A stretch of 64,000 nt of DNA from Rhipicephalus microplus (GCF_043290135.1 NW_027464603.1:1178001-1242000), one strand, 5' to 3'; shown: positions 1-15,106, counted from the stretch's first letter. Made by a program: numbers and translations. The notes: generated from the letters alone by a model not told the origin.

Positions 1-1980
1 CAACTAGAAACTCGGCAACTAGAAACTCCACAACTAGAAACTCCCCAACTTGAAACATCACAACTAGATACTCCACAACTACAAATTCGACAACTAGAAA
101 CTCCACAACTAGAAACTATGCAACTAGAAACTCCACAACTAGAAACTCCACAGCTAGAACGTCGGCAACTAGAAACTCTGCAACCAAAAACTCCACAACT
201 AGAAACTCCACAACTAGAGACTCCGCAACTATAAACTCCACAACTTGAAACTCTGCAACTAGAAACTCTGCAACTAGAAAATTACCAACTAGAAACTACA
301 CAACTACAATCTCCGCAACTACAAAGTCCACAACTAGAAACTCCACAACTAGAAACTCCACAACTAGACACTCCGCAACTAGTAACTCCACAACTAGACA
401 CTCCACAACTAGAAACTCTTGAACTAGAGACTCCACAACTAGAAAACTCTGCAACTAGAAACTCCACGACTAGACACTACCCAACTTGAGACTCCGCAAC
501 TAGAAGCTCCACAACTTGAAACTCTGCAACTCGAAGCTCTGCAACTAGAAAATCCACAACTATAAACTTAAGTAGAAACTCCCCAACTAGAAACAACACA
601 TTTAGAAACTCCGCAACTAGAAACTCCGCAAATAGACTCCACAACTAGACACTTCGCAACTAGAAACTCCACAACTTGAGACTTCACAACTAGAAAACTC
701 CGCAACTAGACACTCCACAACTGGACACTCTCCAACTTGAGACTCCGCAACGACAGACTCCGCAACTAGAAACTCTGCAACTAGAAACTCCGAAACTAGA
801 AACTCCACAACTACGAACCTCACAACTAGAAGCTCGACAACTAGAAACTCCACAAATTGGGACTTCGCAACTAGAAACTCCACAACTAGAAACTCCACAT
901 CTAGAGACTCCACAACTAGAAACTCAACAACTAGAAACTCCACAACTACGAACCCCACAACTAGAAACTCCACAACTAGAAACTCCGCAACTAGAAACTC
1001 CACAGCTAAAAACTCCACAACTTGAGACTTCGCGACTAGAAACTCGGTAACTAGAAACTCCACAACTAGAAACTCCACAACTAGATACTCCACAAATTGA
1101 AACACCACAACTAGATACTCCACAACTAGAAATTCCACAACTAGAAATTCCACAACTAAAAACTCCGCAACTAGAAACTCCGCAACTAGAAACTCCACAA
1201 CTAGAGACTCCATAACTTGAAACACCACAACTAGATACTCCACAACAACAAAGTCCACATCTGGAAACTCCAATTTTAGAAACTCCGCAACTTGAAACTC
1301 CACAACTAGAGATTCCATAACAAGAAACTCCACAACTAGAAACTCCACAACCGGAAACTACGCAACTAGAAACTCCGCAACTAGAAACTCCACAACTTGA
1401 AATTCCACAACCAGAGACTCAACAACTTGAGACTCCACAACTAGAAACTCAACAACTAGAAACTCCACAACTAGAAAGTCCACAACTACAAATTCGACAA
1501 CTAGAAACTCCATAACTATAAACTCCGCAACTAGAAACTCCACAACTACAAATTCCACATTTAGAAACTCCACAACTAGAAACTCCATAACTAGAAACTC
1601 CGCAACTAGAAACTCCACAGCTAGAAATTACACAACCAGAGACTCAACAACTTGAGACTCCACAACTAAAAACTCCACAGCTAGAAACTCCACAACTTGA
1701 GACTTCGCAACTAGAAACTCGGCAACTAGAAACCCAGCAACTAGAAACTCGACAACTAGAATCTCAACACCTATTAATTCCACAACCTAAAACTCCACAA
1801 CTAGAAACTCCACACCTAGAAACTCCACAACTAGAAACTCCACAACTAGATACTCTACAACTAGAAACTATGCAACTAGAAACTCCGCATCTAAAAACTC
1901 CACAGCTAGAACGTCCGCAACTAGAAACTCTGCAACTAGAAACTCCGCAATTAGAAACTCCACAGCTAGAAACTCCACAA
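1..1980 (+). repeat. Block copy matching 13142-15106
   Basis: Collinear with 13142-15106. They differ by one 15-bp monomer (present here near 210-230, missing near 13350) and a handful of substitutions, for example at about 535 (CTCGAAGCTCT here, CTCGAAACTCT there) and about 855 (AAATTGGG here, AACTTGGG there). Identity is therefore around 99.5% by eye. It ends abruptly at 1980, where this copy continues with CCAGAGAATTAAC and the other with CTTCAAACTCC. The left limit is the window edge, so the copy may extend further. Confidence 0.85.
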
Positions 1981-4900
1981 CCAGAGAATTAACAACTAGA
2001 GACTCCACAACTAAAAATTCCACAACTAGAAACTCCACAACTAGAAACTCCACAACTAGAACGTCCGCAACTAGAAACTCCACAACTAGAAATTCCACAA
2101 CCAGAGACTCAACAACTAGAGACTCCACAACTTAAAACTCCATAACTAGAAACTCCGCCACTAGAAACTCCTCAACTAGAGACTCCATAACTAGAAACTC
2201 CGCAACTAGAAAACCAGCAACTAGAAACTCGACAACTAGAAACTCAACACCTATTAATTCCACAACATGAAACTCCACAACTAGAAACTCAACAACTAGA
2301 AACTCCGCACCTAGAAACTCCGCAACTAGAAACTCCACAACTAGAAACTCTACAACTAGAAACTATGCAACTAGAAACTCCGCATCTAGAAACTCTGCAA
2401 CTAGAAACTCCGCAATTAGAAACTCCACAGCTAGAAAGTCCACAACTACAAACTCCACAGCTAGAAACTCCACAACTAGAGACTCCACAACTGGAGACTG
2501 CACAACTAGAGACTCCGCAACTAGAAACTCCACAGCTAGAAACTCCGCAACTAGAAATTCCACAACTAGAGACTCCGCAACTCTAAACTCCACAACTTGA
2601 AACTCTGCGACTTGAAAATTCCCAACTAGAAACTACACAACTAGAATCTCCGCAACTCGAAACTCCGCAACTACAACATCCACAACTGGGAACTCCGCAA
2701 CTAGAAAATCTACAACTAGAAACTCGAAAACTAAAAACTCCAACTAGAAACTCCACAACTAGAAACTCCAAAACTTTAAACACCACAACTAGATACTCCA
2801 CAACAAAAATTCCACAACTAGAAACTTCAAATTTAGAAACTCCGCAACTAGAAACTCCACAACTTGAAACTCCACAACTAGAGACTCCATAACTAGGAAC
2901 TCCACAACTAAAAACTCCACAACTACAGACTCCACAACTACAAACTTCACAACTAGAAACTCCACAACCAGAAACTCCGCAACTAAAAACTCCACAACTA
3001 GACATTCCACAACCAGAGACTCAACAACTAGAGACTCAACAACTACAAACTCCACAACTAGAAACTCCACAACTAGAAACTCCACAACTAGAAACTCAAC
3101 AACTAGAAACTCCGCAACTAGAAACCCCTCAACTAGAAACTCCACACCTAGAAACTCCACACCTATAAATTCCACAACTTGAAACTCCGCAACTAGAAAC
3201 TCCGCAACTAGAAACTCCACAACTATAGACTCCGCAACTAGAAACTCCAAAACTAGAAACTCAACAACTAGAAACATAGCAACTAGAATCTCCACAACTA
3301 CAAAATCCACAACTAGAAACTCCACAACTGGGAACTCCGCAACTAGAAAATCTACAACTAGAAACTCGAAAACTGAAAACTCCAACTAGAAACTCCACAA
3401 TTAGAAACTCCACAACTAAACGCTTCGCAACTAGAAACTCTGAAACTAGAAACTCCGCAACTAGAAACTCCACAGCTACAAACTCCACACCTAAAAACTC
3501 CGCAACTAGAAACTCCGCAACTAGAAACTCCACAACTAGAGACTCCGCAACTAGAAACTCCACAACTAGAAACTCAACAACTAGAAACTATGCAACTAGA
3601 AACTCCGCAACTAGAATCTCCACAGCTAGAAACTCCACTACTAGAAACTCCACAACTAGAGACTCGACAACTAGAAACTCCATGACTATAAACTCCACAA
3701 TTATAAACGCCACAGCTAGAAACTCCACAACTTGAGACTTTGAAACTAGAAACTCGGCAACTAGAAACTCAACAACTACAAAACTCCACAACTAGAAACT
3801 TCACAACTAGAAACTCGATAACTAGAAACTCCACAACTTGGGACTTCGCAACTAAAAACTCCACAACTAGAAACTCCACATCTAGAGACTCCACAACTAG
3901 AAACTCCACAACTACGAACCTCACAACTAAAAACTCCACAACTAGAAACTCCGCAACTAGAAACTCCACAGCTAGAAACTCCACAACTTGAGACTTCGCT
4001 ACTAGAAACTCGGTAACTAGAAACTCCACAATTAGAAACTCCACAACTAGATACTCCACAAATTGAAACAACACAACTAGATACTCCACAACTAGAAATT
4101 CCACAACTAGAAATTCCACAACTAAAAACTTTGCAACTAGAAACTTCGCAACTAGAAACTCCACAACTAGAGACTCCATAACTTGAAACACCACAACTAG
4201 ATACTCCACAACTACAAAGTCCACATCTGGAAACTCCAATTTTAGAAACTCCGCAACTTGAAACTCCACAACTAGAGACTCCATAACAAGGAACTCCACA
4301 ACTAGAAACTCCACAACCGGAAACTACGCAACTAGAAACTCCGCAACTAGAAACTCCACAACTAGAAACTCCACAACTTGAGACTTCGTAACTAGAAACT
4401 CGGCAACTAGAAACTCAACAACTAGAAACTCCACAACTAGAAACTCCGCAACTAGAAACTCCGCAACTTGAAACTCCACAACTAGAGACTCCATAACTAG
4501 GAACTCTGCAACTAGAAACTTCACAACTACAGACTCCACAACTACAAACTTCACAACTAGAAACTTCACAACTAGAAAAGCATTAACTGGAAACTCCACA
4601 CCTAGAAACTCCGCAACTAGAAAACTCCGCAACTAGAAACTTCACGACTAGACACTCCACAACATGAGACTCCGCAACGACAGACTCCGCAACTAGAAAC
4701 TCTGCAACTAGAAACTGCACAGATAGAAACTTGCAACTCGAAACTCTGCAACTAGAAGCTCCGCAACTAGAAACTCCACAACTAGAAACTCCACAACTAG
4801 AGACTCCACAACTAGAGACTCTGCAACTAGAAACTCCACAGCTAGAAACTCCGCAACTAGAAACTCCACAACTAGAAACTCCACAACTAGAAACACCGCA

Positions 4901-7900
4901 ACTATAAACTTCACAACTTGAAACTCTGCAACTCGAAACTCTGCAACTAGAAAATTCCCAACTAGAAACTACACAACTACAATCTCCGCAACTCGAAACT
5001 CCGCAACTACAAAATCCACAACTAGAAACTCTACAACTGGGAACTCTGCAAGTAGAAAATCTACAACTATAAACTCGAAAACTAAAAACTCCAGCTAGAA
5101 ACTCCACAACTAGAAACTCCATAACTCGAAACTCCACAGCTAGACACTTCGCAACTAGAAACTCCACAACTAGACACTCCACAACTAGAAAACTCCACAA
5201 CTAGAAACTCTACGACTAGACACTCCACAACTTGAGACTCCGCAACGAGAGACTTCGCAACTAGAAACTCTGCAACTAGAAACTGCACAGCTAGAAACCT
5301 GCAACTAGAAACTCTGCAACTAAAACTCCGCAACTAGAAACTCCACAGCTAGAAACTCCACAACTAGAAACTCCACAACTAGAGACTCCACAACTAGAAA
5401 CTCCATGACTAGAAACTCCAGAATTAGAAACTCCACAACTAGAAACTCCACAACTTGAGACTTTGCAACTAGAAACTCGGCCACTAGAAACTCAACAACT
5501 AGAAACTCCACAACTAGAAACTTCCCAGCTAGAAACTCCGCAACTTGAAACACCACAACTAGATACTCCGCAACTACAAATTCCACAACTAGAAACTCCA
5601 CAACTAGAAACTCCGCAACAAGAAGCTCCACAACTAGAGACTCCATAACTAGGAACTCCACAACTGGAAACTCCACAACTAGACACTCCCCAACTTCAGA
5701 CTCCGCAACGACAAACTCTGCAACTAGAAACTCCGAAACTAGAAACTCCACAGCTAGAAACTTGCAACTAGAAACTCTGCAACTAGAAACTCCACAGCTA
5801 GAAACTCCACAACTACAAACTTCACAACTAGAAACTCCACAACCAGAAACTACGCAACTATAAACTCCACAACTAGAAATTCCACAACCAGAGACTCAAT
5901 AACAAGAGACTCCACAACTAAAAATTCCACAACTAGAAACTCCACAACTAGAAACTCCACAACTAGAAACTCCACAACCAGAAACTCCGCAACTAGAAAC
6001 TCCACAACTAGAAATTCCACAACCAGACTCAACAACTAGAGCCTCCACAACTAAAAATTCCACAACTAGAAACTCCACAACTAGAAACTCCACAACTAGA
6101 AACTCCGCAACTAGAAACCCAGCAACTAGAAACTCGACAACTAGAATCTCAACACCTATTAATTCCACAACTTGAAACTCCACAACTAGAAACTCAACAA
6201 CTAGAAACTCCACACCTAGAAACTCCGCAACTAGAAACTCCACAACTAGAAACTCTACAACTAGAAACTATGCAACTAGAAACTCCGCATCTAGAAACTC
6301 CGCAGCTAGAACGTCCGCAACTAGAAACTCTGCAACTAGAAACTCCGCAATTAGAAACTCCACAGCTAGAAACTCCACAACTACAAACTCCACAACTAGA
6401 AACTCCACAACTAGAGATTCCACAACTAGAGACTGCACAACTAGAGACTCCGCCACTAGAAACTCAACAGCTAGAAACTCCGCAACTAGAAATTCCACAA
6501 CTAGAGACTCCGCAACTCTAAACTCCACAACTTGAAACTCTGCAACTAGAAAATCCCCAACTAGAAACTACACAACTAGAATCTCCGCAACTCGAAACTC
6601 CGCAACTACAAAATCCACAACAGGGAACTCCGCAACTAGAAAATCTACAACTAGAAACTTGAAAACTAAAAACTCCAACTAGAAACTCCACAACTAGAAA
6701 CTCCAAAACTTTAAACACCACAACTAGATACTCCACAACTAAAAATTCCACAACTAGAAACTCCAAATTTAGAAACTCCGCAACTAGAAACTCCACAACT
6801 TGAAACTCCACAACTAGAGACTCCATAACTAGGAACTCAACAACTAGAGACTCCACAACTACAAATCCACAACTAGAAACTCCACAACTAGAAACTCAAC
6901 GACTAGAAACTCCGCAACTAGAAACCCAGCAACTAGAAACTCCGCAACTAGAAACTCCACAACTAGAGACTCCGCAACTAGAAACTCTAAAACTAGAAAC
7001 TCAACAACTAGAAACATAGGAACTAGAAACTCCACAACTACAAATCCACAACTAGAAACTCCACAACTGGGAACTCCGCAACTAGAAAATCTACAACTAG
7101 AAACTCGAAAACTGAAAACTCCAACTAGAAACTCCACAATTAGAAACTCCACAACTAAACACTTCGCAACTAGAAACCCTGCAACTAGAAACTCCGCAAC
7201 TAGAAACTCCACAGCTAGAAACTCCGCAACTAGAAACTCCGCAACCAGAAACTCCACAACTAGAGACTCCGCAACTAGAAACTCCACAACTAGAAACTCA
7301 ACAACTAGAAACTATGCAACTAGAAACTCCGCAACTAGAATCTCCACAGCTAGAAACTCCACTACTAGAAACTCCACAACTAGAGACTCCACAACTAGAA
7401 ACTCCATGACTATAAACTTCACAATTAGAAACTCCACAGCTAGAAACTCCACAACTTGAGACTTTGCAACTAGAAACTGGCAACTAGAAATTCCACAACT
7501 AGAAACTTCACAACTAGAAACTCCACAGCTAGAAACTCCACAACTAGAAACTCCGCAACTAGAAACTCCGCAGCTTGAAACTCCACAACTAGAGACTCCA
7601 TAACTAGGAACTCCGCAACCGGAAACTTCACAACTACAGACTCCACAACTACAAACTTCACAACTAGAAACTCCACAACCAGAAACTCCGCAACTAGAAA
7701 CTCCACAACTAGAAGTTCCACAACCAGAGACTCAACAACTAGAGACTCCACAACTAAAAGCTCCACAACCAAAATCTCCACAACTAGAAACTCCACAACT
7801 AGAAACTCCACAACTAGAAACTCCGCAACTAGAAGCCTAGCAACTAGAAACTCCACAACTAGAAACTCCACACCTATAAATTCCACAACTTGAAACTTCA

Positions 7901-9415
7901 CAACTAGAAACGCATTAACTAGAAACTCCACACCTAGAAACTCCGCAACTAGAAACTCCACAACTAGAAACTCCACAACTAGAAACTATGCAACTAGAAA
8001 CTCCACAACTAGAAACTCCTCAGCTAGAACGTCCGCAACTAGAAACTCTGCAACCAAAAACTGCACAACTAGAAACTCCACAGCTAGAAACTCCAAAACT
8101 AGAAACTCCACAACTAGAAACTCCACAACAAGAAACTCCACAACTAGAGACTCTGCAACTATAAACTCCACAACTTGAAACTCTGCAACTCGAAACTCTG
8201 CCACTAGAAAATTCCCAACTAGAAACTACACAACTACAATCTCCGCAACTACGAAATCCACAACTAGAAACTCCACAACTAGACACTCCGCAACTAGTAA
8301 CTCCACAACTAGACACTCCACAACTAGAAACTCTTGAACTAGAGACTCCACAACTTGAAACTCTGCAACTCAAAACTCTGCAACTAGAAAATCCACAACT
8401 ATAAACTTAAGTAGAAACTCCCCAACTAGAAACAACACAACTAGAAACTCCGCAACTAGAAACTCCACAAATAGAAACTCCACAACTAGACACTTCGCAA
8501 CTAGAAACTCCACAACTTGAGACTTCACAACTAGAAAACTCCGCAACTAGACACTCCACAACTGGACACTCCTCAACTTGAGACTCCGCAACGACAGACT
8601 CCGCAACTAGAAACTCTGCAACTAGAAACTCCACAACTTGGGACTTCGCAACTAGAAACTCCACAACTAGAAACTCCACATCTAGAGACTCCACAACTAG
8701 AAACTCCACAACTAGAAACTCCACAACTACGAACCTCACAACTAGAAACTCCGCAACTAGAAACTCCACAGCTAGAAACTCCACAACTTGAGACTTCGCT
8801 ACTAGAAACTCGGTAACTAGAAACTCCACAACTAGAAACTCCACAACTAGAAACTCCACAACTAGATACTCCACAAATTGAAACACCACAACTAGATACT
8901 CCACAACTAGAAATTCCGCAACTAGAAACTCCGCAACTAGAAACTCCACAACTAGAGACTCCATAACTTGAAACACCACAACTAGATACTTCACAACTAC
9001 AAAGTCCACATCTGCAAACTCCAATTTTAGAAACTCCGCAACTTGAAACTCCACAACTAGAGATTCCATAACTAGGAACTCCACAACTAGAAACTCCACA
9101 ACCGGAAACTACGCAACTAGAAACTCCGCAACTAGAAACTCCACAACTTGAAATTCCACAACCAGAGACTCAACAACTTGAGACTCCACAACTGAAAACT
9201 CCACAGCTATAAACTCCACAACTTGAGACTTCGTAACTAGAAACTCGGCAACTAGAAACTCAACAACTAGAAACTCCACAACTAGAAACTCCACAACTAG
9301 AAACTCCACAACTTGAAACACCACAACTAGATACTCCACAACTACAAATTCGACAACTAGAAACTCCAAAGTTAGAAACTCCGCAACTAGAAACTCCACA
9401 ACTACAAACTTCACA
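1..9415 (+). repeat. Diverged satellite domain without a fresh HOR
   Basis: This part has the same 15-bp monomer but block copies are diverged and shuffled, unlike the near-identical units after 19 kb. Recognisable older paralogues include 2363-2600 with 6268-6530 (3,905 bp apart), 3575-3790 with about 7305-7480, and 617-1348 with 8407-9099 (also similar to about 3769-4314). Two copies of a SpeI/AflII-marked block lie here (ACTAGT at 378 and 8293, CTTAAG at 567 and 8406). It holds no gene: stop codons recur in all six frames. I infer an older or less often homogenised part of the array. Confidence 0.8.
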
Positions 9416-10976
9416 ACTAGAAACTCCACAACCAGAAACTCCGCAACTAGAAACTCCACAACTAGAAATTCCACAACGAGAGACTAAACAACTAGAGACT
9501 CCACAACTAAAAATTCCACAACTAGAAACTCCACAACTAGAAACTCCACAACTAGAAACTCCGCAACTAGAAACCCAGACACTAGAAACTCGACAACTAG
9601 AATCTCAACACCTATTAATTCCACAACTTGAAACTCCAAAACAAGAAACTCAACAACTAGAAACTCCACAGCTAGAAACTCCACAACTAGAAACTCCGCC
9701 ACTAGAAACTCTGCAGCTTGAAACTCCACAACTAGAGACTCCATAACTAGGAACTCCGCAACTAGAAACTCCACAACTACAGACTCCACAACTACAAACT
9801 TCACAACTAGAAACTCCACAACCAGAAACTCCGCAACTAGAAACTCCACAACTAGAAGTTCCACAACCAGAGACTCAACAACTAGAGACTCCACAACTAA
9901 AAGCTCCGCAACCAAAATCTCCACAACTAGAAACTCCACAACTAGAAACTCCACAACTAGAAACTCCACAACTAGAAACTCCGCAACTAGAAACCTAGCA
10001 ACTAGAAACTCCGCAACTAGAAACTCTGCAACCAAAAACTGCCCAACTAGAAACTCCACAGCTAGAAACTCCAAAACTAGAAACTCCACAACTAGAAACT
10101 CCACAACTAGAGACTTCACAACTAGAGACTCCGCAACTAGAAACTCCACAGCTAGAAACTCCGCAACTAGAAACTCCGCAACTAGAAACTCCACAACTAG
10201 AGACTCTGCAACTATAAACTCCACAACTTGAAACTCTGCAACTCGAAACTCTGCAACTAGAAAATTCCCAACTAGAAACTACACAACTACAATCTCCGCA
10301 ACTACGAAATCCACAACTAGAAACTCCACAACTAGACACTCCGCAACTAGTAACTCCACAACTAGACACTCCACAACTAGAAACTCTTGAACTAGAGACT
10401 CCACAACTTGAAACTCTGCAACTCAAAACTCTGCAACTAGAAAATCCACAACTATAAACTTAAGTAGAAACTCCCCAACTAGGAACAACACAACTAGAAA
10501 CTCCGCAAATAGAAACTCCGCAAATAGAAACTCCACAACTAGACACTTCGCAACTAGAAACTCCACAACTTGAGACTTCACAACTAGAAAACTCCGCAAC
10601 TAGACACTCCACAACTGGACACTCCTCAACTTGAGACTCCGCAACGACAGACTCCGCAACTAGAAACTCTGCAACTAGAAACTCCGAAACTAGAAACTCC
10701 ACAACTACGAACCTCACAACTAGAAACTCGACAACTAGAAACTCCACAACTTGGGACTTCGCAACTAGAAACTCCACAACTAGAAACTCCACATCTAGAG
10801 ACTCCACAACTATAAACTCCACAACTAGAAACTCCACAACTACGAACCTCACAACTAGAAACTCCACAACTAGAAACTCCGCAACTAGAAACTCCACAGC
10901 TAGAAACTCCACAACTTGAGACTTCGCGACTAGAAACTCGGTAACTAGAAACTCCACAACTAGAAACTCCACAACT

Positions 10977-10996
10977 ATTGATTGATTGATTGATTG
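10977..10996 (+). repeat. (ATTG)5 microsatellite, SINE 3' tail
   Basis: Five ATTG units forming the 3' tail of the minus-strand SINE. The first A is shared with the satellite monomer (CAACTA), so the tail joins the array directly. Confidence 0.95.
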
Positions 10997-11127
10997 ATAT
11001 GTGGGGTTTAACGTCCCAAAACCACCATATGATTATGAGAGACGCCGTAGTGGAGGGCTCCGGAAATTTTGACCGCCTGGGGTTCTTTAACGTGCACCCA
11101 AATCTGAGCACACGGGCCTCGACATTT
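10978..11127 (-). mobile_element. 5'-truncated tick SINE (Ruka-like), copy 1
   Basis: This is one of only three non-satellite stretches in the window. Read on the minus strand it ends in an ATCA-type tetranucleotide tail (five ATTG units on the plus strand). The body includes GGGGTTTAACGTCCCAAAAC and GGGGTTCTTTAACGTGCACC on the plus strand. I recognise this body from many hard-tick genomic and transcript sequences, where it is the 3' part of a tRNA-derived SINE; I would call it Ruka-like, from memory. The tRNA-like head with A and B boxes is missing, so the element is truncated at its 5' end (right side) and cannot drive its own transcription. No target-site duplication is visible. Compared with the homologous satellite at 1070-1200, about 106 bp (1084-1189, seven monomers) is missing at the insertion point. 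Confidence 0.85.
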
Positions 11128-13141
11128 AAACTCCACAACTAGAGACTCCATAACTTGAAACACCACAACTAGATACTCCACAACTACAAAGTCCACATCT
11201 GGAAACTCCAATTTTAGAAACTCCGCAACTTGAAACTCCACAACTAGAGATTCCATAACAAGGAACTCCGCAACTAGAAACTCCACAACCGGAAACTACG
11301 CAACTAGAAACTCCGCAACTAGAAACTCCACAACTTGAAATTCCACAACCAGAGACTCAACAACTTGAGACTCCACAACTGAAAACTCCACAGCTAGAAA
11401 CTCCACAACTTGAGACTTCGTAACTAGAAACTCGGCAACTAGAAACTCAACAACTAGAAACTCCAAAACTAGAAACTCCACAACTTGAAACACCACAACT
11501 AGATACTCCACAACTACAAATTCGACAACTAGAAACTCCAAAGTTAGAAACTCCGCAACTAGAAACTCCGCAACTCGAAACTCCACAACTACAAACTTCA
11601 CAACTAGAAACTCCACAACTAGAAATTCCACAACCAGAGACTCAACAACTAGAGACTCCACAACTAAAAATTCCACAACTAGAAACTCCACAACTAGAAA
11701 CTCCACAACTAGAAACTCCGCAACTAGAAACTCCGCAACTAGAAACTCCACAACTACAAACTCTACAACTAGAAACTATGCAACTAGAAACTCCGCATCT
11801 AGAAACTCTACAGCTAGAATCTCCGCAACTCGAAACTCCACAACTACAAAATCCACAACTGAAAACTCCGCAACTAGAAAATCTACAACTAGAAACTCGA
11901 ATACTAAAAACTCCAACTAGAAACTCCACAACTAGAAACTCCAATACTTTAAACACCACAACTAGATACTCCACAACTAAAAATTCCACAACTAGAAACT
12001 CCAAATTTAGAAACTCCGCAACTAGAAACTCCACAACTTGAAACTCCACAACTAGAGACTCCATAACTAGGAACTCCACAACTAGAAACTCCACAACTAC
12101 AGACTCCACAACTATAGTCTTCACAACTAGAAACTCCACAACCAGAAACTCCGCCACTAAAAACTCCACAACTAGACATTCCACAACCAGAGACTCAACA
12201 ACTAGAGACTCCACAACTACACACTCCACAACTAGAAACTCTACAACTAGAAACTCCACAACTAGAAACTCAACAACTAGAAACTCCGCAACTAGAAACC
12301 CAGCAACTAGAAACTCCACAACTAGAAACTCCACACCTATAAATTCCACAACTTGAAATTCCGCAACTAGAAACTCCGCAACTAGAAACTCCACAACTAG
12401 AAAATCTACAACTAGAAACTCTAAAACTGAAAACTCCATCTAGAAACTCCACAATTAGAAACTCCACAACTAAACACTTCGCAACTAGAAACTCTGCAAC
12501 TAGAAACTCCGCAACTAGAAACTCCACAGCTAGAAACTCCACAGTTAGAAACTCCGCAACTAGAAACTCCGCAACTAGAAACTCCACAACTAGAGACTCC
12601 GCAACTAGAAACTCCACAACTAGAAACTCAACAACTAGAAACTATGCAACTAGAAACTCCGCAACTAGAATCTCCACAGCTAGAAACTCCACTACTAGAA
12701 ACTCCACAACTAGAGACTCCACAACTAGAAACTCCATGACTATAAACTCCACAATTAGAAACTCCACAGCTAGAAACTCCACAACTTGAGACTTTGCAAC
12801 TAGAAACTCGGCAACTAGAAACTCAACAACTAGAAACTCCACAACTAGAAACTTCACAACTAGAAACTCCACAATTTGAAACACCACAACTAGATACTCC
12901 ACAACTACAAATTCCACAACTAGAAACTCCACAACTTGAAACTCCATAACTAGAAACTCCGCAACTAGAAACTCCACAACTACAAATTCTACAACTAGAA
13001 ACTCCACAACTAGAAACTCCATAACTAGAAACTCCGCAACTAGAAACTCCACAACTAGAAATTACACAACCAGAGACTCAACAACTTGAGACTCCACATC
13101 TAAAAACTCCACAGCTAGAAACTCCACAACTTGAGACTTCG

Positions 13142-15106
13142 CAACTAGAAACTCGGCAACTAGAAACTCCACAACTAGAAACTCCCCAACTTGAAACATC
13201 ACAACTAGATACTCCACAACTACAAATTCGACAACTAGAAACTCCACAACTAGAAACTATGCAACTAGAAACTCCACAACTAGAAACTCCACAGCTAGAA
13301 CGTCGGCAACTAGAAACTCTGCAACCAAAAACTCCACAACTAGAAACTCCGCAACTATAAACTCCACAACTTGAAACTCTGCAACTAGAAACTCTGCAAC
13401 TAGAAAATTACCAACTAGAAACTACACAACTACAATCTCCGCAACTACAAAGTCCACAACTAGAAACTCCACAACTAGAAACTCCACAACTAGACACTCC
13501 GCAACTAGTAACTCCACAACTAGACACTCCACAACTAGAAACTCTTGAACTAGAGACTCCACAACTAGAAAACTCTGCAACTAGAAACTCCACGACTAGA
13601 CACTACCCAACTTGAGACTCCGCAACTAGAAGCTCCACAACTTGAAACTCTGCAACTCGAAACTCTGCAACTAGAAAATCCACAACTATAAACTTAAGTA
13701 GAAACTCCCCAACTAGAAACAACACATTTAGAAACTCCGCAACTAGAAACTCCGCAAATAGACTCCACAACTAGACACTTCGCAACTAGAAACTCCACAA
13801 CTTGAGACTTCACAACTAGAAAACTCCGCAACTAGACACTCCACAACTGGACACTCTCCAACTTGAGACTCCGCAACGACAGACTCCGCAACTAGAAACT
13901 CTGCAACTAGAAACTCCGAAACTAGAAACTCCACAACTACGAACCTCAAAACTAGAAGCTCGACAACTAGAAACTCCACAACTTGGGACTTCGCAACTAG
14001 AAACTCCACAACTAGAAACTCCACATCTAGAGACTCCACAACTAGAAACTCAACAACTAGAAACTCCACAACTACGAACCCCACAACTAGAAACTCCACA
14101 ACTAGAAACTCCGCAACTAGAAACTCCACAGCTAAAAACTCCACAACTTGAGACTTCGCGACTAGAAACTCGGTAACTAGAAACTCCACAACTAGAAACT
14201 CCACAACTAGATACTCCACAAATTGAAACACCACAACTAGATACTCCACAACTAGAAATTCCACAACTAGAAATTCCACAACTAAAAACTCCGCAACTAG
14301 AAACTCCGCAACTAGAAACTCCACAACTGGAGACTCCATAACTTGAAACACCACAACTAGATACTCCACAACAACAAAGTCCACATCTGGAAACTCCAAT
14401 TTTAGAAACTCCGCAACTTGAAACTCCACAACTAGAGATTCCATAACAAGGAACTCCACAACTAGAAACTCCACAACCGGAAACTACGCAACTAGAAACT
14501 CCGCAACTAGAAACTCCACAACTTGAAATTCCACAACCAGAGACTCAACAACTTGAGACTCCACAACTAGAAACTCAACAACTAGAAACTCCACAACTAG
14601 AAAGTCCACAACTACAAATTCGACAACTAGAAACTCCATAACTATAAACTCCGCAACTAGAAACTCCACAACTACAAATTCCACATTTAGAAACTCCACA
14701 ACTAGAAACTCCATAACTAGAAACTCCGCAACTAGAAACTCCACAGCTAGAAATTACACAACCAGAGACTCAACAACTTGAGACTCCACAACTAAAAACT
14801 CCACAGCTAGAAACTCCACAACTTGAGACTTCGCAACTAGAAACTCGGCAACTAGAAACCCAGCAACTAGAAACTCGACAACTAGAATCTCAACACCTAT
14901 TAATTCCACAACCTAAAACTCCACAACTAGAAACTCCACACCTAGAAACTCCACAACTAGAAACTCCACAACTAGATACTCTACAACTAGAAACTATGCA
15001 ACTAGAAACTCCGCATCTAAAAACTCCACAGCTAGAACGTCCGCAACTAGAAACTCTGCAACTAGAAACTCCGCAATTAGAAACTCCACAGCTAGAAACT
15101 CCACAA
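13142..15106 (+). repeat. Block copy matching 1-1980
   Basis: Partner of 1-1980, about 13.1 kb downstream. It lacks one monomer near 13350 that is present in the copies at 1-1980, 46.8-48.8 kb and 53.9-55.8 kb, so the loss is specific to this copy. The right half (to 14575) is also the end of SINE-bearing block A. Confidence 0.85.

Larger units (their letters stand above)
9417..14575 (+). repeat. SINE-bearing satellite block, copy A
   Basis: Block of 15-bp monomers shared by 9417-14575, 43091-48264 and 50131-55304. Landmarks are the SINE fragment at 10978-11127, two SpeI/AflII marker pairs (10346/10459 and 13504/13693), and the unusual monomer sequence GTAACTCC. Copy A lacks one 15-bp monomer near 13350, so it is 15 bp shorter than B and C. 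No gene is present; all reading frames contain recurrent stops. Confidence 0.85.

Noticed and set aside
2583..3005. Cysteine-rich GVSSC frames resembling keratin-associated or silk-like proteins
   Set aside because: Pure monomer translation on the minus strand, with the same repeat visible in the other frames of the same DNA.
10978..11127. RNA polymerase III promoter or tRNA gene in the SINE
   Set aside because: The tRNA-like head with A and B boxes is missing; only the 3' body and tail are present.
10971..11133. Target-site duplication flanking the SINE
   Set aside because: The left flank ends CCACAACTA and the right resumes AAACTCC. Any match is monomer sequence, and no duplicated target is distinguishable.
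11008..11286. Minus-strand open frames running through the SINE
   Set aside because: They join SINE and satellite sequence by chance. The SINE family is non-coding.
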